Of a stretch of DNA of 64,000 nt, positions 36,971-49,369 are shown in pieces; within the stretch, counting starts at the first letter, position 1, and every line of letters begins with the position of its first letter. The translations under genes were made by a program, and so were the position numbers. This stretch comes from Glandiceps talaboti. Taxonomy: Eukaryota; Hemichordata; Enteropneusta; Spengelidae. The notes below the pieces were generated by a model. The model was given only the letters and a program-made list of their open reading frames with translations, ran no database searches and was not told where the DNA came from. The stretch lies in contig NC_135552.1 in the NCBI RefSeq assembly GCF_964340395.1, positions 3,267,017 to 3,331,016 of the forward strand, given 5' to 3'.

Positions 36971-39900
36971 ATGACGTGGATGTTCACCTGCTTACTTTCC
37001 TTTGACGCCAAAACGTTCTCGATTTTATTGTTACTCGTCCTGTTATTTTCACTGTGGTATTTACGTCAACCAACTCGTACACATTTACCACCCAGTCCGT
37101 CACTCTGGAATATTATTAGAAGTTTTGCAAAGAACGAAGGTCAGTTACAAGAAGTGTTTACAGATCTATTCAAGCAACTTGGTCCAGTATTTACAATCAA
37201 GTTATGGAAAAACTCTATCTTTGTGATCAATGGTTATGATGCAGTGAGTGATGCTTTAGTTGGGAAGGCTGAATTCTTCTCCGATAGACCAGAAATGGTT
37301 GCAGATACCAGAGGTAAGTTGCGATCTGAGTTGCGATCGAATCTATGAGAAACATACAATATTGAAGTACTGACGGTGTAAATACAAATGGACAAACGAA
37401 AATACCACCAATTACACTTATTTTCAACAAAAATATTCACTACAGACTTACCCAGCCTTAGACCAAAAACTTAGACAGCAATTACAACCCCGTCAATAAC
37501 ATAGATTCTACTCTTTTTTTTCAGGAATTACCTTCTGCAAGTATGGTAATATGTGGAAACGTCGACGCGAGTTTACGTTGAGGGCGCTGCGTTACTTTCT
37601 CTGTACGGACAAAAGATGTCTGGAAAATGCTATAGTTGAGGAGGCCCAACATCTAGTTGCTGCAATTCAGGAGAACCATGGCTCATTGTTTGATATAAGA
37701 CACGTCTTAAACAGATTCGTTGCCAACGTTATCTTTGAATTTTGTACCGGAAAGCGTTTTGACAATGAGGACCGATATTTTCGTCACATGATCGAATGTA
37801 TAACGAAACTTTATTCCAGAAGATCCAGAACGCTGAAAGGATTTCTTAGCCAAATATTTCTACAAAATTGGCGAGTATATCCAAAAATACACGAATCAGG
37901 TGGACGTAACTATGCTAAGCAGATTCTCGAAGATTTTATTCGAAAGTCAGTCGATGAGCATCGAACGACCTTTGACCCCGAGGACACGAAAGACATGATA
38001 GATTTACATTTACTTGAAAATCTGCGCAATTCCGAAAGGAAAACAGATTTAATAACTGATGAGTTGATTATTGGTGAGATTTTTGACTTAATCGTAGCTG
38101 GCACTGACATAACTACTCAAACTATGACGTGGATTGTGCTATATCTAGTGGCAGACGATGATTTACAGATTAAGGTACGTGCACGTGGAATGCATATCTC
38201 ATAGAATGATCGGTAATTTAATCTAAAAAATGATCAGTGTTTCTCCATTAGATATTCGTTATGAATTAATGACCATACAAATGTTTTTATTTGTATAATG
38301 AACCGTCTCAAGTTGTTGTTTAGAATGATAGTACGCGACATCTCGGAAATAAATATTTAAACCTAACTTTGCTGTTTTTGTGTTAAAAGAAAAATCAAAG
38401 CCATTCTAAGTTAAAGATATCATCGGACACTGTAACAATAGTTACTGTGTAAACACACAGTAGTTGAAATTAAATCAAAAGTAAACACACAATAGTTGAA
38501 ATTAAATCAAAAGTAAACACACAGTAGTTGAAATTAAATCAAAAGTCAGCTATTTTAGAATGTAAAATGTCGTCCAATGTTGTGCTAAATTAACGAATGT
38601 CGATTTCATAGATAATGTCGTTTTCGTAGAATATATTTAATGGATTTTCGATTTCGTGGATTGTCGATTTCATAGAATATGTCGAGTTCATGGAATTTCA
38701 TCAATTCCTTTGTTACTCCAAAAGAACCAAGGACAAATTTCGTGTGACAAAGTTGAGGGAAATTGTATTCTACACGTACGTTTGCAGAGAAATTCAGTTG
38801 TCTAAATTTAATCTAAATTTAATCACCATACAATCACAATCGTCATATTAAACCTAAAGTTCTCTGATTATCTAAATAAAATTTTGATAATTTTGATACC
38901 AGACAATAGCGCCCTCTATTCAGTTGTTGTTTCGAAAAAAGTGTAAAATAATATGTGTAAAGTGTAAAATAGTCTACATCATCTCTCCACTGACAGTGAT
39001 ATTCGCTATCACTGTCAATTATCATGTATAGTTCTGTATCACATGTATATTATATATAATCTCGTTTTTACTCATTTTCGTTTTCAGATTCAACAACAAA
39101 TCGATGAAATAGTAGGTAAAAACAGGTCTCCGTCTCTCAGTGACATGTCAAAGCTTCCATTGATCGACGCCACCATTGCTGAAATATTACGCTTGCACAC
39201 TACAACACCTTTAGGCGTCCCCCACGCCACCAGTGTCAATGTCACTTTCTATGGTTACGATATCCCAAAGAATTCGACGATTTTTATCAACATGTGGTCC
39301 GTCCATCAAGATACAAAACATTGGTCTAAACCGACGGAATTCAATCCTAGTCGATTTCTCGACCGTAATGGCAAATTCATGAGGAATATCGCCCTCTTGC
39401 CATTTTCGACTGGTTAGTGAATTTTTCAAATGACAAATTTAGTGCAAATATTTGTTGTTAAGTACTTCAAAAAGGATCCAAATTTTATTGTGTATAGTCA
39501 ATGTATAGTAGTTCATAGGCTTATACAAGTAACTGTAAAATCTTAAAGTTGAAATCACGGGGTCCCACAACCTTTTTGCAATTATTAACCAAGACTACCC
39601 ATCTTCGTTATGAACTGAAATAAGCAAACTAACTAACAAAACCTCCACAAACAAGAATTTCAACTTTTAAACAATACCACTCAGCCTTTCTCCTGTCCTT
39701 GTAACGATTTTCAGTTTTTCGTTAGTTACAACTTGGTGGCGATATCGATGTCATTCATTGAACGTGCTGCCCATGGGATGGTATGTAGTCCGATGTCCGA
39801 TGACTTCGTCTCTGTTTTTTATCCAACCGTCTGATATGTTAATGGTGTTTCTTGGTAAAATCAAAGTGTTTCACAATAAAGCAAACCCCCCTCCCCTCCC

Positions 39901-42900
39901 CCAACATGTAACAGTTTGTTTCCGATAACATGACTTCAGAACATAGACAGGCCGGAGTTATATTTTATTTCTTTTAATTTTTTCTGTTGAGAAATTGCGT
40001 TGACCCAAAGACAAGATACTCATTACTTCTGTTATAGTTTTATGAGGTGTAAATGAAGACAGTTACATGTGAAGTAGATAAACCCAATATGTACATGTGA
40101 AGTAGATAAACCCAATATGTACATGTGAAGTAGATAGACCCAATATGTACATGTGAAGTAAATAAACCCAATATGTACATGTGAAGTAGATAAACCCAAT
40201 ATGTACATGTGAAGTAGATAAACCCAATATGTACATGTGAAGTAGATAAACCCAATATGTACATATGAAGTAGATAAACCCAATATGTACATGTGAAGTA
40301 AATAAACCCAATATGTACATGTGAAGTAGATAAACCCAATATGTACATGTGAAGTAGATAAACCCAATATGTACATGTGAAGTAGATAAACCCAATATGT
40401 AAATGTGAAGTAGATAAACCCAATATGTACATGTGAAGTAGATAAACCCAATATGTACATGTGAAGTAGATAAACCCAATATGTACATGTGAAGTAGATA
40501 AACCCAATATGTACATGTGAAGTAGATAAACCCAATATGTACATGTGAAGTAAATAAACCCAATATGTACATGTGAAGTAGATAAGCCCAATATGTACAT
40601 GTGAAGTAGATAAACCCAATATGTACATGTGAAGTAGATAAACCCAATATGTACATGTGAAGTAGATAAACCCAATATGTACATGTGAAGTAGATAAACC
40701 CAATATGTACATGTGAAGTAAATAAACCCAATATGTACATGTGAAGTAGGTAAGCCCAATATGTACATGTGAAGTAGATAAACCCAATATGTACATGTGA
40801 AGTAGATAAACCCAATATGTACATGTGAAGTAGATAAACCCAATATGTACATGTGAAGTAGATAAACCCAATATGTACATGTGAAGTAAATAAACCCAAT
40901 ATGTACATGTGAAGTAGATAAACCCAATATGTACATGTGAAGTAGATAAACCCAATATGTACATGTGAAGTAGATAAACCCAATATGTACATGTGAAGTA
41001 GATAAACCCAATATGTACATGTGAAGTAGATAAACCCAATATGTACATGTGAAGTAGATAAACCCAATATGTAATTGTGAAGTAGATAAACCCAATATGT
41101 ACATGTGAAGTAGATAAACCCAATATGTACATGTGAAGTAGATAAACCCAATATGTACATGTGAAGTAGATAAACCCAATATGTACATGTGAAGTAGATA
41201 AACCCAATATGTACATGTGAAGTAGATAAACCCAATATGTACATGTGAAGTAAATAAACCCAATATGTACATGTGAAGTAGATAAGCCCAATATGTACAT
41301 GTGAAGTAGATAAACCCAATATGTACATGTGAAGTAGATAAACCCAATATGTACATGTGAAGTAGATAAACCCAATATGTACATTTTGAAGTAGATAAAC
41401 CCAATATGTACATGTGAAGTAGATAAACCCAATATGTACATTTTGAAGTAGATAAACCCAATATGTACATGTGAAGTAAATAAACCCAATATGTACATGT
41501 GAAGTAGATAAACCCAATATGTACATGTGAAGTAGATAAACCCAATATGTACATGTGAAGTAAATAAACCCAATATGTACATGTGAAGTAGATAAACCCA
41601 ATATGTACATGTGAAGTAGATAAACCCAATATGTACATGTGAAGTAGATAAACCCAATATGTACATGTGAAGTAGATAAACCCAATATGTACATGTGAAG
41701 TAGATAAACCCAATATGTACATGTGAAGTAGATAAACCCAATATGTACATGTGAAGTAAATAAACCCAATATGTACATGTGAAGTAGGTAAGCCCAATAT
41801 GTACATGTGAAGTAGATAAACCCAATATGTACATGTGAAGTAGATAAACCCAATATGTACATGTGAAGTAGATAAACCCAATATGTACATTTTGAAGTAG
41901 ATAAACCCAATATGTACATGTGAAGTAGATAAGCCCAATATGTACATGTGAAGTAGATAAACCCAATATGTACATGTGAAGTAAATAAACCCAATATGTA
42001 CATGTGAAGTAGATAAGCCCAATATGTACATGTGAAGTAGATAAACCCAATATGTACATGTGAAGTAAATAAACCCAATATGTACATGTGAAGTAAATAA
42101 ACCCAATATGTACATATGAAGTAGATAAACCCAATATGTACATGTGAAGTAGATAAACCCAATATGTACATGTGAAGTAGATAAACCCAATATGTACATG
42201 TGAAGTAGATAAACCCAATATGTACATGTGAAGTAGATAAACCCAATATGTAAATGTGAAGTAGATAAACCCAATATGTACATGTGAAGTAGATAAACCC
42301 AATATGTAAATGTGAAGTAGATAATCCCAATATGTACATGTGAAGTAGATAAACCCAATATGTACATGTGAAGTAGATAAACCCAATATGTACATGTGAA
42401 GTAGATAAACCCAATATGTACATGTGAAGTAGATAAACCCAATATGTACATGTGAAGTAGATAAACCCAATATGTACATGTGAAGTAGATAAACCCAATA
42501 TGTACATGTGAAGTAAATAAACCCAATATGTACATGTGAAGTAGGTAAGCCCAATATGTACATGTGAAGTAGATAAACCCAATATGTACATGTGAAGTAG
42601 ATAAACCCAATATGTACATGTGAAGTAGATAAACCCAATATGTACATGTGAAGTAGATAAACCCAATATGTACATTTTGAAGTAGATAAACCCAATATGT
42701 ACATGTGAAGTAGATAAACCCAATATGTACATTTGAAGTAGATAAACCCAATATGTACATGTGAAGTAAATAAACCCAATATGTACATGTGAAGTAGATA
42801 AACCCAATATGTACATGTGAAGTAGATAAACCCAATATGTACATGTGAAGTAGATAAACCCAATATGTACATGTGAAGTAAATAAACCCAATATGTAAAT

Positions 42901-45900
42901 GTGAAGTAGATAAACGCAATATGTACATGTGAAGTAGATAAACCCAATATGTACATGTGAAGTAGATAAACCCAATATGTACATGTGAAGTAGATAAACC
43001 CAATATGTACATGTGAAGTAGATAAACCCAATATGTACATGTGAAGTAGATAAACCCAATATGTACATGTGAAGTAAATAAACCCAATATGTACATGTGA
43101 AGTAGATAAGCCCAATATGTACATGTGAAGTAGATAAACCCAATATGTACATGTGAAGTAGATAAACCCAATATGTACATGTGAAGTAGATAAACCCAAT
43201 ATGTACATTTTGAAGTAGATAAACCCAATATGTACATGTGAAGTAGATAAACCCAATATGTACATTTTGAAGTAGATAAACCCAATATGTACATGTGAAG
43301 TAAATAAACCCAATATGTACATGTGAAGTAGATAAACCCAATATGTACATGTGAAGTAGATAAACCCAATATGTACATGTGAAGTAGATAAACCCAATAT
43401 GTACATGTGAAGTAAATAAACCCAATATGTAAATGTGAAGTAGATAAACCCAATATGTACATGTGAAGTAGATAAACCCAATATGTACATGTGAAGTAGA
43501 TAAACCCAATATGTAAATGTGAAGTAGATAAACCCAATATGTACATTTTGAAGTAGATAAACCCAAATATGTACATGTGAAGTAGATAAACCCAATATGT
43601 ACATTTTGAAGTAAATAAACCCAATATGTACATGTGAAGTAGATAAACCCAATATGTACATGTGAAGTAGATAAGCCCAATATGTACATGTGAAGTAGAT
43701 AAACCCAATATGTACATGTGAAGTAAATAAACCCAATATGTACATGTGAAGTAGATAAGCCCAATATGTACATGTGAAGTAGATAAACCCAATATGTACA
43801 TGTGAAGTAAATAAACCCAATATGTACATGTGAAGTAGATAAACCCAATATGTACATGTGAAGTAGATAAACCCAATATGTACATGTGAAGTAGATAAAC
43901 CCAATATGTACATGTGAAGTAGATAAACCCAATATGTACATGTGAAGTAGATAAACCCAATATGTACATGTGAAGTAGATAAACCCAATATGTACATGTG
44001 AAGTAAATAAACCCAATATGTACATGTGAAGTAGGTAAGCCCAATATGTACATGTGAAGTAGATAAACCCAATATGTACATGTGAAGTAGATAAACCCAA
44101 TATGTACATGTGAAGTAGATAAACCCAATATGTACATTTTGAAGTAGATAAACCCAATATGTACATGTGAAGTAGATAAGCCCAATATGTACATGTGAAG
44201 TAGATAAACCCAATATGTACATGTGAAGTAAATAAACCCAATATGTACATGTGAAGTAGATAAGCCCAATATGTACATGTGAAGTAGATAAACCCAATAT
44301 GTACATGTGAAGTAAATAAACCCAATATGTACATGTGAAGTAAATAAACCCAATATGTACATATGAAGTAGATAAACCCAATATGTACATGTGAAGTAGA
44401 TAAACCCAATATGTACATGTGAAGTAGATAAACCCAATATGTACATGTGAAGTAGATAAACCCAATATGTACATGTGAAGTAGATAAACCCAATATGTAA
44501 ATGTGAAGTAGATAAACCCAATATGTACATGTGAAGTAGATAAACCCAATATGTAAATGTGAAGTAGATAATCCCAATATGTACATTTTGAAGTAGATAA
44601 ACCCAATATGTACATGTGAAGTAAATAAACCCAATATGTACATGTGAAGTAGATAAACCCAATATGTACATGTGAAGTAGATAAACCCAATATGTACATG
44701 TGAAGTAGATAAACCCAATATGTACATGTGAAGTAAATAAACCCAATATGTAAATGTGAAGTAGATAAACCCAATATGTACATGTGAAGTAGATAAACCC
44801 AATATGTACATGTGAAGTAGATAAACCCAATATGTAAATGTGAAGTAGATAAACCCAATATGTACATTTTGAAGTAGATAAACCCAAATATGTACATGTG
44901 AAGTAGATAAACCCAATATGTACATTTTGAAGTAAATAAACCCAATATGTACATGTGAAGTAGATAAACCCAATATGTACATGTGAAGTAGATAAGCCCA
45001 ATATGTACATGTGAAGTAGATAAACCCAATATGTACATGTGAAGTAAATAAACCCAATATGTACATGTGAAGTAGATAAGCCCAATATGTACATGTGAAG
45101 TAGATAAACCCAATATGTACATGTGAAGTAAATAAACCCAATATGTACATGTGAAGTAGATAAACCCAATATGTACATGTGAAGTAGATAAACCCAATAT
45201 GTACATGTGAAGTAGATAAACCCAATATGTACATGTGAAGTAGATAAACCCAATATGTACATGTGAAGTAGATAAACCCAATATGTACATGTGAAGTAGA
45301 TAAACCCAATATGTACATGTGAAGTAAATAAACCCAATATGTACATGTGAAGTAGGTAAGCCCAATATGTACATGTGAAGTAGATAAACCCAATATGTAC
45401 ATGTGAAGTAGATAAACCCAATATGTACATGTGAAGTAGATAAACCCAATATGTACATTTTGAAGTAGATAAACCCAATATGTACATGTGAAGTAGATAA
45501 GCCCAATATGTACATGTGAAGTAGATAAACCCAATATGTACATGTGAAGTAAATAAACCCAATATGTACATGTGAAGTAGATAAGCCCAATATGTACATG
45601 TGAAGTAGATAAACCCAATATGTACATGTGAAGTAAATAAACCCAATATGTACATGTGAAGTAAATAAACCCAATATGTACATATGAAGTAGATAAACCC
45701 AATATGTACATGTGAAGTAGATAAACCCAATATGTACATGTGAAGTAGATAAACCCAATATGTACATGTGAAGTAGATAAACCCAATATGTACATGTGAA
45801 GTAGATAAACCCAATATGTAAATGTGAAGTAGATAAACCCAATATGTACATGTGAAGTAGATAAACCCAATATGTAAATGTGAAGTAGATAATCCCAATA

Positions 45901-47791
45901 TGTACATGTGAAGTAGATAAACCCAATATGTACATGTGAAGTAGATAAACCCAATATGTACATGTGAAGTAGATAAACCCAATATGTACATGTGAAGTAG
46001 ATAAACCCAATATGTACATGTGAAGTAGATAAACCCAATATGTACATGTGAAGTAGATAAACCCAATATGTACATGTGAAGTAAATAAACCCAATATGTA
46101 CATGTGAAGTAGGTAAGCCCAATATGTACATGTGAAGTAGATAAACCCAATATGTACATGTGAAGTAGATAAACCCAATATGTACATGTGAAGTAGATAA
46201 ACCCAATATGTACATGTGAAGTAGATAAACCCAATATGTACATTTTGAAGTAGATAAACCCAATATGTACATGTGAAGTAAATAAACCCAATATGTACAT
46301 GTGAAGTAGATAAACCCAATATGTACATGTGAAGTAAATAAACCCAATATGTACATGTGAAGTAGATAAACCCAATATGTACATGTGAAGTAGATAAACC
46401 CAATATGTACATGTGAAGTAGATAAACCCAATATGTACATGTGAAGTAAATAAACCCAATATGTAAATGTGAAGTAGATAAACGCAATATGTACATGTGA
46501 AGTAGATAAACCCAATATGTACATGTGAAGTAGATAAACCCAATATGTACATGTGAAGTAGATAAACCCAATATGTACATGTGAAGTAGATAAACCCAAT
46601 ATGTACATGTGAAGTAGATAAACCCAATATGTACATGTGAAGTAAATAAACCCAATATGTACATGTGAAGTAGATAAGCCCAATATGTACATGTGAAGTA
46701 GATAAACCCAATATGTACATGTGAAGTAGATAAACCCAATATGTACATGTGAAGTAGATAAACCCAATATGTACATTTTGAAGTAGATAAACCCAATATG
46801 TACATGTGAAGTAGATAAACCCAATATGTACATTTTGAAGTAGATAAACCCAATATGTACATGTGAAGTAAATAAACCCAATATGTACATGTGAAGTAGA
46901 TAAACCCAATATGTACATGTGAAGTAGATAAACCCAATATGTACATGTGAAGTAGATAAACCCAATATGTACATGTGAAGTAAATAAACCCAATATGTAA
47001 ATGTGAAGTAGATAAACCCAATATGTACATGTGAAGTAGATAAACCCAATATGTACATGTGAAGTAGATAAACCCAATATGTAAATGTGAAGTAGATAAA
47101 CCCAATATGTACATTTTGAAGTAGATAAACCCAAATATGTACATGTGAAGTAGATAAACCCAATATGTACATTTTGAAGTAAATAAACCCAATATGTACA
47201 TGTGAAGTAGATAAACCCAATATGTACATGTGAAGTAAATAAACCCAATATGTACATGTGAAGTAAATAAACCCAATATGTACATGTGAAGTAGATAAAC
47301 CCAATATGTACATGTGAAGTAAATAAACCCAATATGTACATTTTGAAGGCTTGATTTCTCTGGAATGGGGTTTAAAAAAAAAGAATTCACAAAAGAAACC
47401 TTGACAACAAAATTTACATCGAAATGAAAGTAAATTCTCACCATGTAAAAATTTAGGGTCGGTGGCTTAAACTAGGGTCGGTTGGGTTACCGGAAACACA
47501 CCATTTTTTTATTTGGCCTAACTTACAATTAGAACTGAACTGAATTGAACTGAACTGCAAAGATCAATTGTGTTCCACGATCTTTTTCTAATTATTCCCA
47601 TTTCTTCTTTTCTAGGTAAACGTTCCTGCATTGGTGAACGACTTGCGAAGACTGTTCTCTTTTTATTCACCGTTACCATTCTCCAGCATTTTGATTTAAG
47701 ACATTTGAACAACAATCCTGACCCTCGATTGGATGGAAAGTTAAATATGTTAGGGACAACTGATTTTGAAATTATCGCCATCAAGAGATGA
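36971..47791 (+). CDS. Cytochrome P450, CYP2 clan, four exons
   Basis: Exons are 36971-37313, 37525-38174, 39088-39412 and 47616-47791, all with GT-AG introns and matching phases (1, 0, 1); the product is about 497 residues, normal for CYP2. Visible parts: N-terminal membrane anchor (FSILLLLVLLFSLWYL); proline-rich hinge LPPSPSLW; C-helix WKRRR; I-helix AGTDITT for oxygen activation; K-helix EILR (ExxR); FNPSRF; heme loop FSTG-KRSCIGE, whose Cys ligates iron. These heme mono-oxygenases sit on the endoplasmic reticulum membrane and oxidise lipids or foreign compounds with P450 reductase; the substrate cannot be inferred. Intron 3 (8203 bp) splits the heme-loop glycine codon and contains the 28-bp array. 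An in-frame ATG at 36938 is an alternative start. No disabling change is visible, so the gene looks intact. Confidence 0.93.
38437..38545. repeat. 32-bp repeat, 3 copies, in P450 intron 2
   Basis: GTAAACACACAGTAGTTGAA with ATTAAATCAAAA repeats three times with one substitution. The rest of intron 2 has looser GTCGATTTCATAGAAT-like repeats at 38597-38700. Confidence 0.85.
39413..40063. other. Unique 5' part of P450 intron 3
   Basis: About 650 bp of ordinary intron between the donor (GTTAGT) and the start of the array. It has a C-rich stretch at 39887-39901 and no other structure. Confidence 0.7.
40064..47348. repeat. 28-bp satellite-like array, ~260 copies, in P450 intron 3
   Basis: A 28-bp unit (representative copy 40198-40225; AATATGTACATGTG, then AAGTAGATAAACCC) repeats without interruption for 7.3 kb. 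It contains the palindromes ATGTACAT and ACATGT. Common variants are GTAAATAAACCC, GTAGATAAGCCC, GTAGGTAAGCCC, TGTAAATGTG, ACATATGAAG and a one-base-longer ACATTTTGAAG. Rare variants recur at fixed spacings of 1321, 2247 and 3568 bp, revealing nested block duplications. The unit has no stop codon in any minus-strand frame, hence three overlapping open frames of more than 2400 codons; the plus strand is full of stops. I regard it as non-coding. Confidence 0.97.
47349..47615. other. 3' end of P450 intron 3
   Basis: Unique sequence between the array and the exon-4 acceptor (TTCTTTTCTAG). It includes the dispersed GTCGGTTGGGTTACCGG / ATTTGGCC element at 47455-47520. Confidence 0.7.
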
Positions 47792-48322
47792 CAGAGTTTA
47801 AAAACTGCAACTGGTACAGTCCGATTCGAGTCCGAGTCTGATTCCCACATGCCCATCTCGGGGTCCCACGCTACGAACACATAGCCAGTATAGTAGCTAT
47901 GACACCCAAACAAAACTTTGTTTCAGTGTAGAATTCTGATTATTTTATTCATTTTGAGTTGTTGCCCTTTCTAAAGATTGACAGCGGCTAAGATCATGTT
48001 TCATTTACTTTGTCCCCTTGTAAGAAGGGTTTCTGTCACAAGTTTCATCTCCATGAGCACAAGTCAGGATCTTGACAAACGAGACTGAATTTGTTGCAAT
48101 TATGACCAAGTTCGTTGAACCATTACAGTGTCCTCAAATCAAAACCTCTAAGAATGCCATAGGGTCACACTTTGCGAGTTTTGTTGCTATAGCAATTTCC
48201 GATACTAAACCTGTTGAGTGATTGCCTCATAAACTATCAAAGTATTCCCACTAATCAATACACTTTTATCTTTACTTCGAAGCATTGTCCTCATCATATT
48301 ACACATTCATTCAGCCTTCTTA

Positions 48323-48328
48323 ATTAAA
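48323..48328 (+). terminator. Candidate poly(A) signal ATTAAA of the P450
   Basis: First standard-type hexamer downstream of the P450 stop codon, implying a 3' UTR of about 550 bases. No transcript evidence; other weaker hexamers are possible. Confidence 0.35.
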
Positions 48329-48455
48329 ATATTACCCTTTAGCCATGGTCTTCTCTCCGTAAATCATCGTCGAGTAATCACCACCCCACAATACGGCCTT
48401 AAATCAATTGAAAGTTGACTGTGATTTATCGTATGTTGACTTATAACATTAGACA

Positions 48456-49369
48456 ACAATTACTTGTATCTTACACTGTATAACAAGTAGACCATACAAT
48501 TACTTGTATCTTATACTGTATAACAAGTAGACCATACAATTACTTGTATCTTACACTGTATGACAAATAGACCATACTATTACTTGTATCTTACACTGTA
48601 TGACAAGTAGACCATACAATTACTTGTAACTTACACTGTATGACAAGTAGACCATACAATTACTTGTATCTTACACTGTATAACAAGTAGACCATACAAT
48701 TACTTGTATCTTACACTGTATAACAAGTAGACCATACAATTACTTGTATCTTACACTGTATAACAAGTAGACCATACAATTACTTGTAACTTACACTGTA
48801 TGACAAGTAGACCATACAATTACTTGTATCTTACACTGTATAACAAATAGACCATACAATTACTTGTAACTTACACTGTATGACAAGTAGACCATACAAT
48901 TACTTGTATCTTACACTGTATGACAAGTAGACCATACAATTACTTGTAACTTACACTGTATAACAAGTAGACCATACAATTACTTGTATCTTACACTGTA
49001 TGACAAGTAGACCATACAATTACTTGTATCTTACACTGTATGACAAGTAGACCATGCAATTACTTGTATCTTACACTGTATAACAAGTAGACCATACAAT
49101 TACTTGTATCTTACGCTGTATGACAAGTAGATCATACAATTACTTGTATCTTACACTGTATGACAAGTAGACCATACAATTACTTGTATCCTACACTGTA
49201 TGACAAGTAGACCATACAATTACTTGTATCTTACACTGTATAACAAGTAGACCATACAATTACTTGTATCTTACACTGTATGACAAGTAGACCATACAAT
49301 TACTTGTATCTTACACTGTATGACAAGTAGACCATACAATTACTTGTATCTTACACTGTATAACAAGTA
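48456..49369. repeat. Minisatellite, 40-bp unit, ~23 copies
   Basis: The unit reads ACAATTACTTGTATCTTACA, then CTGTATAACAAGTAGACCAT. Alternating variants TATAACAAG/TATGACAAG and GTATC/GTAAC run through the array in no simple order. It begins about 130 bp past the candidate P450 poly(A) signal. Confidence 0.96.

Noticed and set aside
40032-47444. Three overlapping minus-strand open frames of about 2400 codons
   Set aside because: They are produced by a 28-bp tandem repeat that lacks antisense stops; all three frames read the same cycle, and the array lies in an intron of a gene on the other strand.
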